6,911 bases of DNA from Gaiellasilicea sp039914895 (GCA_039914895.1 JBDSOJ010000194.1:1-6911), one strand, 5' to 3'; counted from the stretch's first letter, positions 1 to 6,203 are shown. Numbers and translations: made by a program. The notes: generated from the letters alone by a model not told the origin.

Positions 1-1443
1 GTCGACTGCGGGATCACCGCCGTCGAGGAGGTCGCGGCCGCCAAGGCACGAGGTCTCGAGGTGATCGTCACCGACCATCACCGGCCCGGCGCAACGCTTC
101 CGGACTGCCCGATCGTGGCGACCCGCCCCTCCGACTACCCCTTCCCCGAGCTCTGCGGCACGGGCGTCGTCTGCAAGCTCGCGCAGGCGCTGGGGGTCGA
201 CGTGACGCCGTACCTCGATCTTGTCGCGCTCGCGACAATCGCCGACGTCGTCCCGCTGCTCGACGAAAACCGGTCGCTCGCGATCGCGGGTCTCCGCGCG
301 CTGGCGCGGACACAGCGTCCCGGCCTGCAGGCGCTGATGCGCAACGCGAGCGTCGATCCAGCCGCCGTCGACGCAGCCGCGGTCGGATTCCGGCTCGCGC
401 CGCGAATCAACGCCGCCGGCCGTCTCGGCCGGCCGGACGCCGCGCTCGAGCTGCTGCTGACCACGGACGAGGCCGAGGCAAAGCGCCTCGCCGGCGAGCT
501 CGAGACCCTGAATCAGGACCGCCAGGCCGTCGAGAGCCGCATCCTCCGCGCCGCCGTCGCAGAGGTGGAATCGTGGCCCGAGCCGAAGCGCAGCCGCCGC
601 GGCTACGTGATCTGGGGCGAGGACTGGCACGAGGGCGTGATCGGAATCGTCGCCTCGCGCCTCGTCGAGCGCTTCAACCGCCCGGTCGTGCTGATCGCCG
701 GGGCCGACGGCGCCTGGAAGGGCTCGGGACGCTCACTGCCCGCGTTCGACCTGCACGGCGCCCTCTCGGCCTGCTCCGTCCATCTGCACCGGTTCGGCGG
801 CCACAAGGCGGCGGCCGGGCTCTCGATCGTCCCGGAGAATCTCGACGCGTTCGCCGCCGCGTTCGCCGCGCACGCCGACGCGGAGCTCGTCGACGACGAC
901 CTCGCTCCGGTGACGCGGATCGACGCGGTCGTTCCCGGCTCCGCCCTCACGCTCGGCCTCGCGACGGAGCTCGACCGGCTCGCCCCGTTCGGGCTCGGCA
1001 ACCCTGACGTGACGCTGCTCGTACCGGCGTGCGAGGCGGTGCAGCCCGGCGTCGTCGGCGAGGGCAAGCATCTGCGCTTCCGGATCCGCCAGGCCGGCCG
1101 CGACGCCGGTTCCGCAATCGGCTTCGGACTCGGCGCGCAGCTCGACCGGATGCGAAGGCCGGTCCGGTACGACCTCGCCTGCCGGCTGAAGGAGAACCGC
1201 TGGAACGGCACGATTGCGCCGCAGCTCGTGATCCGGCGTCTCTTCGACACGCCCGACGGCTACGAGGAGCTGCGGTCGAGCCTCGTGGGCCTCTGGCAGG
1301 CCGGCGAGGACACGTGGACGAGCGACGCCCGCGCAATCTTCGCGGAGCTCCAGCTCGTCGAGGGGGCGAAGCGCCAGCTCTACGAGTCGGAGGCGTTCCG
1401 CGCGTTGCTGCTGGCCGAGCCGGCGCTCGCCGAAGCCGCGTGA
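1..1443 (+). CDS. recJ: Single-stranded-DNA-specific exonuclease RecJ (5'-truncated by window edge)
   Basis: RecJ degrades single-stranded DNA 5' to 3' with metal-ion catalysis in recombinational and mismatch repair. The reading frame is open from base 1, so the GTG at 61 is internal and 480 C-terminal residues are visible. The window opens on the phosphoesterase motif VDCG (visible residues 1-4), followed by the DHH motif (TDHH, 24-27) and the ATIAD segment (78-82). APRINAAGR (134-142) lies between the two lobes. The DHHA1 domain shows DWHEGVIGIVASR (208-220), GSGRS (241-245) and RFGGHKAAAG (264-273). The OB-fold region holds PFGLGNP (329-335) and GKHLRFRI. The DYDVDG-type first motif must lie upstream of the window. 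About 65 residues follow the OB fold, containing a helical stretch around AIFAELQLVEGAKRQLYESE. The TGA stop is one base from the stop of the convergent VOC gene. Family assignment is secure; the C-terminal extension is the only unusual part. Confidence 0.96.
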   Translation, partial: VDCGITAVEEVAAAKARGLEVIVTDHHRPGATLPDCPIVATRPSDYPFPELCGTGVVCKLAQALGVDVTPYLDLVALATIADVVPLLDENRSLAIAGLRALARTQRPGLQALMRNASVDPAAVDAAAVGFRLAPRINAAGRLGRPDAALELLLTTDEAEAKRLAGELETLNQDRQAVESRILRAAVAEVESWPEPKRSRRGYVIWGEDWHEGVIGIVASRLVERFNRPVVLIAGADGAWKGSGRSLPAFDLHGALSACSVHLHRFGGHKAAAGLSIVPENLDAFAAAFAAHADAELVDDDLAPVTRIDAVVPGSALTLGLATELDRLAPFGLGNPDVTLLVPACEAVQPGVVGEGKHLRFRIRQAGRDAGSAIGFGLGAQLDRMRRPVRYDLACRLKENRWNGTIAPQLVIRRLFDTPDGYEELRSSLVGLWQAGEDTWTSDARAIFAELQLVEGAKRQLYESEAFRALLLAEPALAEAA

Positions 1444-1444
1444 G

Positions 1445-1858
1445 TCACGGCACGTAGACGACCTCGAGCTTCATCCCGTCGGGATCGTGAAAGAACCCGG
1501 CGTAGTACCCCGGCACGTAGGGCCACTCCTGCGGCTCGTTCTCGATCTCGAGTCCCTGCGCTCTGGCCCACGCGAGCCGCTCGTCGACTACCTCCCTCGA
1601 CTCGGCCTCGAACGCGAGGTGGTGCAGGCCGACGGCGTAGCGGTCGTAGGCTCCGACGGACGGCGACTGCGCCTGACGGAGCGAGAGGGATGCGCCGACG
1701 CCCTCGCCGTCGAGGTCCCAGACGGGCTCGCCGCGCTCTCCCACGACCTCGTAGAGCTCCGTGTACCCGAGCGGCTCGAGCAGCTCGCGGTACAGCGGCA
1801 GGCTTCGCTCGAGCGACGAGACGACGATTTCGAGATGATGGAGCCCGCGCCGGGTCAG
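1445..1858 (-). CDS. VOC (glyoxalase/bleomycin-resistance/dioxygenase) fold protein, start codon uncertain
   Basis: Small metal-dependent vicinal-oxygen-chelate protein; the substrate cannot be told from sequence. If read from the CTG at 1858 it has 137 residues, normal for a one-domain VOC protein. It shows two beta-alpha-beta modules: GLHHLEIVV (5-13) opens the first and GLHHLAFEA (78-86) the second. The C-terminal DPDGMKLEVVYVP (125-137) carries the usual late Glu (132). His7 or His8, His79 or His80 and Glu132 are the likely metal ligands. The first in-frame GTG (1744) would remove the first His and half the fold, so it is not a credible start. Upstream the frame is closed by TAG at 1868-1870, and no ATG, GTG or TTG occurs between that stop and the first strand. 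CTG at 1858 gives a typical N terminus (MTRRGLHHLE), but only a weak AGG precedes it. Alternatives are coupled reinitiation after the small upstream ORF, stop readthrough, or a mutated start. It probably shares a transcript with that ORF. Confidence 0.8.
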   Translation of the reverse strand: MTRRGLHHLEIVVSSLERSLPLYRELLEPLGYTELYEVVGERGEPVWDLDGEGVGASLSLRQAQSPSVGAYDRYAVGLHHLAFEAESREVVDERLAWARAQGLEIENEPQEWPYVPGYYAGFFHDPDGMKLEVVYVP

Positions 1859-1867
1859 AGCGCGAGC

Positions 1868-2023
1868 CTATGCCGCCGAGCGTGCCGGGCTGAGCGACAC
1901 GCGCCGGCGCTGCGCCGGGGGCTTCCGGCGCTCCCCTGCGGCGTCGTCGAGCGACACGAGCAGCCGTGCGAGCTGGCGCGCTTTGCGGTCACGACGACGA
2001 TCTGAACGGGTCATGGACGGCAT
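1868..2023 (-). CDS. Small Arg-rich hypothetical protein, 51 aa
   Basis: I do not recognise this product. ATG at 2023 is preceded by a good Shine-Dalgarno sequence (AGGAAAG, 7-base spacer). It opens 51 codons beginning MPSMTRSDRRRDRKARQL and ending SPARSAA, then TAG. Thirteen of 51 residues are Arg and two are Lys, mostly in three clusters (9-16, 32-34, 39-41); no Cys, aromatic or membrane segment is present. About 78% of third positions are G or C, which is compatible with coding. A second Met at codon 4 (2014) could also serve. It lies in exactly the same frame as the VOC gene downstream, separated by the TAG and three sense codons before the VOC gene's CTG. It is divergent from relA. It may be a genuine small basic protein (nucleic-acid binding would be a guess), a leader peptide that loads ribosomes for the VOC gene, or the N-terminal extension of a VOC gene broken by a nonsense mutation. 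Confidence 0.5.
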   Translation of the reverse strand: MPSMTRSDRRRDRKARQLARLLVSLDDAAGERRKPPAQRRRVSLSPARSAA

Positions 2024-2030
2024 GGGTTCT

Positions 2031-2037
2031 CTTTCCT
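2031..2037 (-). promoter_or_regulatory. Ribosome binding site of the small Arg-rich ORF
   Basis: On the minus strand AGGAAAG stands 7 bases before the ATG at 2023. It is the only strong Shine-Dalgarno sequence in front of the small ORF/VOC pair, so it is the best evidence that translation of this leftward unit begins at 2023. Confidence 0.55.
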
Positions 2038-2047
2038 AACGGACACT

Positions 2048-2072
2048 CCTGCGGGGGAGATTCGCCCGCAGG
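2048..2072. repeat. 8-bp perfect inverted repeat in the relA divergent intergenic region
   Basis: CCTGCGGG (2048-2055) and CCCGCAGG (2065-2072) form a perfect dyad with a 9-base spacer. It lies between two divergent start codons (2023 and 2094) and covers the place where the relA -35 element would be. It has no T-tract on either strand, so a terminator is unlikely. A regulator operator or a hairpin in the leader of the leftward transcript are both possible. The symmetry is seen; the function is inferred. Confidence 0.5.
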
Positions 2073-2081
2073 GGCTCGGAG

Positions 2082-2087
2082 TACACT
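2082..2087 (+). promoter_or_regulatory. Candidate -10 box for a leaderless relA transcript
   Basis: TACACT fits the TANNNT -10 consensus. Its last base is 6 nucleotides before the A of the relA ATG (2094), so transcription would begin at or next to the start codon. This matches the geometry of leaderless actinobacterial genes. In agreement, the only Shine-Dalgarno-like sequence (GGAG, about 2078-2081) has a long 12-base spacer and would overlap the promoter itself. The -35 region is weak (TTCGCC near 2061). Confidence 0.45.
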
Positions 2088-2093
2088 GAATCC

Positions 2094-4298
2094 ATGGCTG
2101 TCGTCGACGCCGAACGTCACCACCAGGACCTCGTCGATGAGCTGATTGCGGCCGCCGAGGCATATAACCCCGGCGTCGACAAGGAACTCCTCGCGCGCGC
2201 GTTCGGATTCGCCGCGGCCGCGCACGAGGGCCAGACTCGCAGCTCGGGTGAGCCGTTCGTCCACCACCCGTGGGCCGTCGCGAAGATCTGCGCCGAGCTC
2301 CATCTCGACGAGCAGTCGCTCGCGGCGGCGCTCTTGCACGACGTCGTCGAGGACACCGAGACCGACCTCGATGAGCTTCGCGCCGAGTTCGGCGACGAGA
2401 TCGGGCAGCTCGTCGAGGGCGTCACGAAGCTGACGCGCACGACCTTTCAGACGCGCGAGCAGTCGGACGCGGAGAACTACCGAAAGATGATCGTCGCGAT
2501 GGCGCAGGACGTCCGCGTGATCCTGATCAAGCTCGCCGACCGGCTTCACAACATGCGCACGATCGAGTACCAGGGCAAGCAGGCCCAGGTGCGCAAGGCG
2601 AAGGAGACGCTCGAGGTCTACGCGCCGCTCGCGCACCGTCTCGGCATCCACGCGATCAAGTGGGAGCTCGAGGACCGCTCGTTCGAGATCCTGCACCCGC
2701 GCAAGTACGCGGAGATCAAGACGATGGTCGCGGAGCGCCGCGCCGACCGCGAGGCGGCGGTCGCGCAGGCGGGCGAGGTGCTCGGCGCCGAGCTGGCCAA
2801 GGTCGACATCCCCGCCGAGATCGCCGGCCGCGCCAAGCACTTCTATTCGATCTACGACAAGATGGCCAAGAAGGGCCGCGAGTTCAACGAGATCTACGAC
2901 CTGACGGCGATGCGCGTCACCGTCGAGCGCGCAGGCGACGAGTGGACGCGCGACTGCTACGGCGCGCTCGGCCTGATCCACTCGCTCTGGAAGCCGATGC
3001 CCGGGCGGTTCAAGGATTTCATCGCGATGCCGAAGTTCAACCGCTACCGCTCGCTGCACACGACCGTGATCGGGCCGGAGGGGACGCCGCTCGAGATCCA
3101 GGTGCGGACGCGCGAGATGCACGAGGAGGCGGAGTACGGGGTCGCCGCGCACTGGCTCTACAAGCGCGGCAAGGGCAAGACCGACGACGACTGGCTCACC
3201 TGGGTGAAGTCGCTGCTCGACTGGCAGCAGGACGAGGCCGACCCGCGGGAGTTCATGAAGACGTTCCGCACGGACCTCTTCGACGACGAGGTGTACGTGT
3301 TCACCCCGAAGGGCGAGGTCAAGACGCTGCCGCAGGGCGCGACGCCGATCGACTTCGCCTACGCCGTCCACACCGACGTCGGCCACAAGACCGTCGGCGC
3401 CAAGATCAACGGCCGCATCGTCCCGCTCCACTACCGGCTCAAGAACGGCGACTTCGTCGAGATCCTGACCTCGAAGTCGGGGCGCGGGCCATCGCGCGAC
3501 TGGATGAGCCTCGCCGCGTCGTCGCGGGCCCGCAACAAGATCCGGCAGTGGTTCCAGCGCGAGACGCGCGGCGAGACCGAGGCGAAGGGCCGCGAGCTGC
3601 TCGACAACGCGCTCAAGGCGCAGAGCCTGCCGTACCGCAAGCTTCAGGGCTCGGCGGTGCTGGCGCAGGTGATCCGCGAGACGGGCTTCCGCAAGGCGGA
3701 GGACTTCTACGTCGCGCTCGGCGCCGGCAAGCTGCAGACGAACCAGATCGTCAACAAGGTGCTGAACCGGCTGAAGACGGGCGAGGTCGCCGAGGAGGCC
3801 GTGGTCCCGCTGAAGCCGCCGAAGGCGCGCTCGACCGTCGCCGGCGACTCGCTCGGGATCAAGGTGCAGGGGATCGACGACGTGCTCGTGCGGCTCGCGA
3901 AGTGCTGCACGCCGGTGCCGGGCGACCCGATCATGGGCTACATCTCGCTCGGACGCGGGATCACGATCCACCGCGAGGACTGCCCGAACGCGAAGGCGCT
4001 GCTGCGCAATCCCGAACGGTTCACGCCGGTCGAGTGGGAGGGGACGGCGACGACGTCGAGCTTCCGCGTCCAGATCGCGGTCGACTCGTTCGATCGGGCG
4101 CGCCTGCTCGAGGACGTCGCCCGCAGCTTCGCCGAGCACGGCGCCAACATCGTCTCGTACGGCGGTGTCGTCGAGGACGGGATGGCGCGCAACTGGTACA
4201 CGGCCGAGGTCGGCGACGTGAAGGAGCTGCGCGCGCTCCTCAGCGTGCTGCGGAATCTCGACGGCGTCTTCGACGCCTACCGCATGACGCCGTCGTAG
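2094..4298 (+). CDS. relA: Bifunctional (p)ppGpp synthetase/hydrolase RelA/SpoT (Rel)
   Basis: Long RSH enzyme that makes (p)ppGpp from ATP and GDP/GTP and also hydrolyses it; it is cytosolic and ribosome-associated. At 734 residues it is the usual length, with all domains present. The HD hydrolase domain (about 38-190) has His58, His82-Asp83, Glu86-Asp87 and KLADRLHNMRT with Asp149, so hydrolysis should be active. The synthetase domain (about 240-350) has AKHFYSIYDKM and the RFKD motif (305-308) followed by FIAMPKFNRYRSLHTTV. RFKD is the RXKD variant typical of bifunctional Rel, as opposed to the EFDD of E. coli RelA. Next are TGS (about 398-460, DEVYVFTPKG), a helical region, a zinc finger with Cys604, Cys605, His626 and Cys630, and a C-terminal ACT domain (about 656-731). 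It sits near recJ, with the leftward small ORF and VOC gene between. A possible leaderless promoter and an inverted repeat precede it. The stop is 3 bp from the stop of a convergent gene. Confidence 0.98.
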   Translation: MAVVDAERHHQDLVDELIAAAEAYNPGVDKELLARAFGFAAAAHEGQTRSSGEPFVHHPWAVAKICAELHLDEQSLAAALLHDVVEDTETDLDELRAEFGDEIGQLVEGVTKLTRTTFQTREQSDAENYRKMIVAMAQDVRVILIKLADRLHNMRTIEYQGKQAQVRKAKETLEVYAPLAHRLGIHAIKWELEDRSFEILHPRKYAEIKTMVAERRADREAAVAQAGEVLGAELAKVDIPAEIAGRAKHFYSIYDKMAKKGREFNEIYDLTAMRVTVERAGDEWTRDCYGALGLIHSLWKPMPGRFKDFIAMPKFNRYRSLHTTVIGPEGTPLEIQVRTREMHEEAEYGVAAHWLYKRGKGKTDDDWLTWVKSLLDWQQDEADPREFMKTFRTDLFDDEVYVFTPKGEVKTLPQGATPIDFAYAVHTDVGHKTVGAKINGRIVPLHYRLKNGDFVEILTSKSGRGPSRDWMSLAASSRARNKIRQWFQRETRGETEAKGRELLDNALKAQSLPYRKLQGSAVLAQVIRETGFRKAEDFYVALGAGKLQTNQIVNKVLNRLKTGEVAEEAVVPLKPPKARSTVAGDSLGIKVQGIDDVLVRLAKCCTPVPGDPIMGYISLGRGITIHREDCPNAKALLRNPERFTPVEWEGTATTSSFRVQIAVDSFDRARLLEDVARSFAEHGANIVSYGGVVEDGMARNWYTAEVGDVKELRALLSVLRNLDGVFDAYRMTPS

Positions 4299-4313
4299 AG
4301 GTCAGGCGGCGTC
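4286..4313. terminator. Hairpin spanning both convergent stop codons (possible shared terminator)
   Basis: GACGCCG (4286-4292) and CGGCGTC (4307-4313) are perfect inverted copies. On the + strand the stem can extend by a U-G and a C-G pair, leaving a 10-base loop that contains both stop codons (relA TAG 4296-4298; leftward TGA 4302-4304). No T-tract follows on either strand, so it is not a canonical intrinsic terminator. It is the only structure at this 3-bp convergent junction, and both arms lie inside coding sequence. Confidence 0.4.
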
Positions 4314-5006
4314 TGGAAGCTCCGGCTGGTCGCCATCGCCGGGGCCGTGTCCGGGCCCACGGAAGCCGAACCCAGGGCCACCGCGCATCCCCGAGCCTTC
4401 CCGACCCTTGAAGGCCGGGAAGATGCCGTTGACGATCTGCGTCGTCCGCTCTTTCAGCCCCGAGACGACCGTCTCGCGCTGGGCTTTCGTCAGCTTGCCC
4501 GCGGTGACCGCCGCGTCGAGCCGCTTGCTGGTGGCGTCGACGATCGCGGTCACGAGCCCGTCGACCGACTTCCTCTCGGCCTTCGCCACCTCGGCGAGCG
4601 TTTCTCCGTCGCGCAGCCGGTCGCGCAGCGCTTTTTCGTCGACGCCGAGGAACGCGGCGGCGGCATCGAGATCGCGGAAGCCTCGATGGCCGAAGCCGCG
4701 GTGGCCTCCGAACGCGGGGCCCGCGAAGAGCGGGAAGTCGTCCGTCTCGATCCGCTGCTTCATCGCCTGGCCCTGCTCCTCGGTCAGGCGGCCCGCTTTG
4801 ACGGCCTCGTCTACCCGGTTTTCGAGCGCCTGCTTCAGCGCGTCGCTGAGCTTCGTAGGGTCGACGCCGAGTTGCTTCGCGGCATCCTCGACGACGGCCT
4901 TGCTTTCGTCGCGCGGCGACAGCTTCGTCGCCGCCACGGCGCCGCCGGCGCCGACGACGGCCAGGGCCGCGCCGGCGCCCATCGCAAGCTTCGTTCTCTT
5001 CTTCAT
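4302..5006 (-). CDS. Exported two-repeat helical protein with LTxxQ motifs and Gly/His/Phe-rich segments
   Basis: No named function is recognised. The 234 residues begin with a clear signal sequence: MKKRTK, a hydrophobic stretch (7-26), and a likely cut near AVA-A (23-26). Two related modules follow. Module 1 (about 43-86) has LGVDPTKLSDAL, RVDEAVKAGRLTEEQ. Module 2 (about 117-182) has LGVDEKALRDRL, GETLAEVAKAERKSVDGLV, RLDAAVTAGKLTKAQ. Each ends in AVxAGxLTxxQ (LTEEQ 75-79, LTKAQ 172-176). They are joined by a Phe/Gly/His linker (91-111), and the C terminus (201-225) is Gly/Arg/Phe-rich. The modules resemble repeat units in exported proteins of actinomycetes and Firmicutes (DUF2680-like). 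LTxxQ is also the hallmark of the CpxP/Spy/ZraP periplasmic family, but homology to it is not shown. ATG 5006 has a strong ribosome site. The gene lies 48 bp downstream of the HtrA-type protease gene on the same strand, so co-transcription and an envelope role are likely. Confidence 0.88.
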   Translation of the reverse strand: MKKRTKLAMGAGAALAVVGAGGAVAATKLSPRDESKAVVEDAAKQLGVDPTKLSDALKQALENRVDEAVKAGRLTEEQGQAMKQRIETDDFPLFAGPAFGGHRGFGHRGFRDLDAAAAFLGVDEKALRDRLRDGETLAEVAKAERKSVDGLVTAIVDATSKRLDAAVTAGKLTKAQRETVVSGLKERTTQIVNGIFPAFKGREGSGMRGGPGFGFRGPGHGPGDGDQPELPDAA

Positions 5007-5013
5007 CGTCGTG

Positions 5014-5020
5014 CTCCCTT
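5014..5020 (-). promoter_or_regulatory. Ribosome binding site of the exported two-repeat protein
   Basis: AAGGGAG lies 7 bases before the ATG at 5006 on the minus strand, confirming that start and the full signal peptide. Confidence 0.7.
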
Positions 5021-5054
5021 CGGTTGCGTAGCGTGGATCAGGCGTTCAGCTCGA

Positions 5055-6134
5055 TCAGGCGCTTGGCCGGGTGCCGAGCGTGACTTTCAGTGTCCGCGTC
5101 GTACCGTTCCGCTCCAGGATCAGCTCGATCGAGTCGCCGGGGCTCTTCGAATCGACGAGCCGTCGGAGCTCGTCGGCGGAGTCGACGCTCTCGCCGTCGA
5201 GCTTCGTGACCACGTCGCCGCCCTTCAGGCCGGCTCTTGCCGCCGGCGTGCCCGTGCGCACCTCGGCGAGGCTCGCGCCGCTCGAGCCGGAGACGTCCTC
5301 GGTCGCGACGCCGAGATAGGCGTGCTCGACGGAGCCGTCGGAGATCAGCGCGTCGGCGATTCTGCCGACCGTGTTCGAGGGGACGGCAAAGCCGACGCCG
5401 TCGTTGCCGCCCGATTCGCTCTCGATTTGCGAGTTGACGCCGATTACCTCGCCGTCAGAGTCGAGCAGCGGGCCGCCGGAGTTCCCGTGGTTGATCGCGG
5501 CGTCGGTCTGGATCGCGTCGTCGATCGCGAAGCTGTTCGGCGCTGGGATCTGGCGGTGCAGCGCGCTGACGATTCCGGTCGTGACCGTCTGCTCGAGCCC
5601 GAACGGGCTGCCGATCGCGATCACGCCGTCGCCGACCTCGACGGTTGACGAGTCGGCGAGATCGAGCGGCACGAGCGCCGACGCGGGTGCGTCGACGTCG
5701 AGCACCGCGAGATCGGTCGAGCGGTCGCTGCCGACGACCTTGGCGGAGTAGGTCTTCCCGTTCGCGAACCTGACCGACACCGACGTGGCCCCGTCGACGA
5801 CGTGCTGGTTCGTGATCACATGACCGTCGGTGTCGTAGACGAAGCCGGAACCCTGCGACTGCCGCGTGCCCCCGCCGAGGGGGTTCTCCGGACCGGCAGA
5901 GCTGACCGTGATCTCGACCACCGCCGTCGAGCTGCGCTTGTAGATCTCGCCGACGGTCGGTGAGTCGGAGCTCGCAGCGGGGGCCGCGTTCGTGACCGTC
6001 ACCTGCGGGGCGGCGGAGGGCGCGGTGTCGTCGTCGAGCGCGAGCGACACCGCGGCGGCGGCGGCCGCCCCGATCAACGCTGCGCTCGTCACCGCAGTCG
6101 CGAATGCCTTACGTGAATGGTTGAAGACCTGCAT
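5055..6134 (-). CDS. HtrA/DegP-family trypsin-like serine protease with PDZ domain (PepD-like)
   Basis: Membrane-anchored quality-control protease acting outside the cytoplasmic membrane on misfolded proteins. The 359 residues start with a basic N terminus and one hydrophobic segment (about 10-33) without an obvious cleavage site. A Ser/Ala/Pro/Asp-rich linker follows (34-60). The chymotrypsin-fold domain (about 61-265) carries the triad: His111 in HVITNQHVVDG, Asp141 in STDLAVLDV and Ser219 in GNSGGPLL. SQGSGFVYD (93-101) and AIGSPFGL (173-180) are also typical. One PDZ domain (about 272-355) includes YLGV, GTPAARAGLKGGDVV and a TLGTRPSA ending. The size and TM-protease-single-PDZ order match actinobacterial HtrA proteins such as PepD. 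One small oddity is His at 216 (INHGNSGG) where most homologues have Pro. ATG 6134 is supported by AAAGGA. It lies directly downstream of a sensor kinase gene and behind an array of 11-bp repeats, which suggests response-regulator control. The gene for an LTxxQ exported protein follows. Confidence 0.95.
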   Translation of the reverse strand: MQVFNHSRKAFATAVTSAALIGAAAAAAVSLALDDDTAPSAAPQVTVTNAAPAASSDSPTVGEIYKRSSTAVVEITVSSAGPENPLGGGTRQSQGSGFVYDTDGHVITNQHVVDGATSVSVRFANGKTYSAKVVGSDRSTDLAVLDVDAPASALVPLDLADSSTVEVGDGVIAIGSPFGLEQTVTTGIVSALHRQIPAPNSFAIDDAIQTDAAINHGNSGGPLLDSDGEVIGVNSQIESESGGNDGVGFAVPSNTVGRIADALISDGSVEHAYLGVATEDVSGSSGASLAEVRTGTPAARAGLKGGDVVTKLDGESVDSADELRRLVDSKSPGDSIELILERNGTTRTLKVTLGTRPSA

Positions 6135-6142
6135 CGGATGAG

Positions 6143-6148
6143 TCCTTT
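6143..6148 (-). promoter_or_regulatory. Ribosome binding site of the HtrA-family protease
   Basis: AAAGGA stands 8 bases before ATG 6134 on the minus strand, which fixes the start and includes the transmembrane anchor. Confidence 0.6.
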
Positions 6149-6158
6149 CGAGTTGTGA

Positions 6159-6169
6159 CTGGCTGCCAG
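6159..6169. repeat. 11-bp palindrome in the protease leader
   Basis: CTGGC-T-GCCAG is a perfect odd palindrome located 25 bp upstream of the protease ATG, between the 11-bp repeat array and the ribosome site. It could be an operator half, a small leader hairpin, or chance in GC-rich DNA. Confidence 0.25.
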
Positions 6170-6177
6170 CAGACCAG

Positions 6178-6203
6178 CCGTCTCTAAGCCGAAGCTGAGA
6201 CGG
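6178..6203 (-). promoter_or_regulatory. Intercistronic stem-loop with UUCG tetraloop after the kinase gene
   Basis: On the minus strand CCGTCTC (6203-6197) pairs with GAGACGG (6184-6178). Inside it AGC and GCT pair around TTCG, with a two-base TA bulge on the 3' side. This gives ten base pairs closed by a C(UUCG)G tetraloop, an exceptionally stable RNA loop. It starts 13 bases after the kinase stop codon. No U-tract follows, so partial termination, RNA processing or 3'-end protection are all possible. The same bases carry two of the four 11-bp repeats, so RNA and DNA roles may compete. Confidence 0.4.

Noticed and set aside
1439..1449. CGTGA-G-TCACG palindrome centred on base 1444 at the recJ/VOC convergent stops
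   Set aside because: Symmetry arises mainly from two TGA stops facing each other one base apart. The loop is too small for a hairpin and no terminator signal follows; only the tight convergent junction itself is notable.
1473..1485. Palindrome ATCCCG-T-CGGGAT downstream of the recJ stop, considered as a terminator
   Set aside because: It is the codon sequence of the common DPDG turn in the VOC protein, has a one-base centre and no T-tract.
1742..1744. GTG as start of the VOC gene
   Set aside because: It would delete the first metal-ligand strand (LHHLEIVV) and about 38 residues. The upstream translation is clearly VOC sequence.
1989..4139. A 716-codon open frame on the minus strand across relA, and similar long open frames opposite the other genes
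   Set aside because: They are low-complexity Arg/Leu/Val/Asp-rich translations lying antisense to a gene with complete RSH domains. Long antisense open frames are expected in very GC-rich coding DNA.
5007..5054. Possible separate promoter for the exported two-repeat protein
   Set aside because: The 48-bp gap has a ribosome site but no convincing -10/-35 pair and no copy of the CTTAG repeat; co-transcription with the protease gene is simpler.
4347..5648. A 433-codon open frame on the plus strand opposite the exported protein and HtrA genes
   Set aside because: It spans two well-supported genes and their spacer on the other strand, is Arg/Ala-rich, and shows no family motif.
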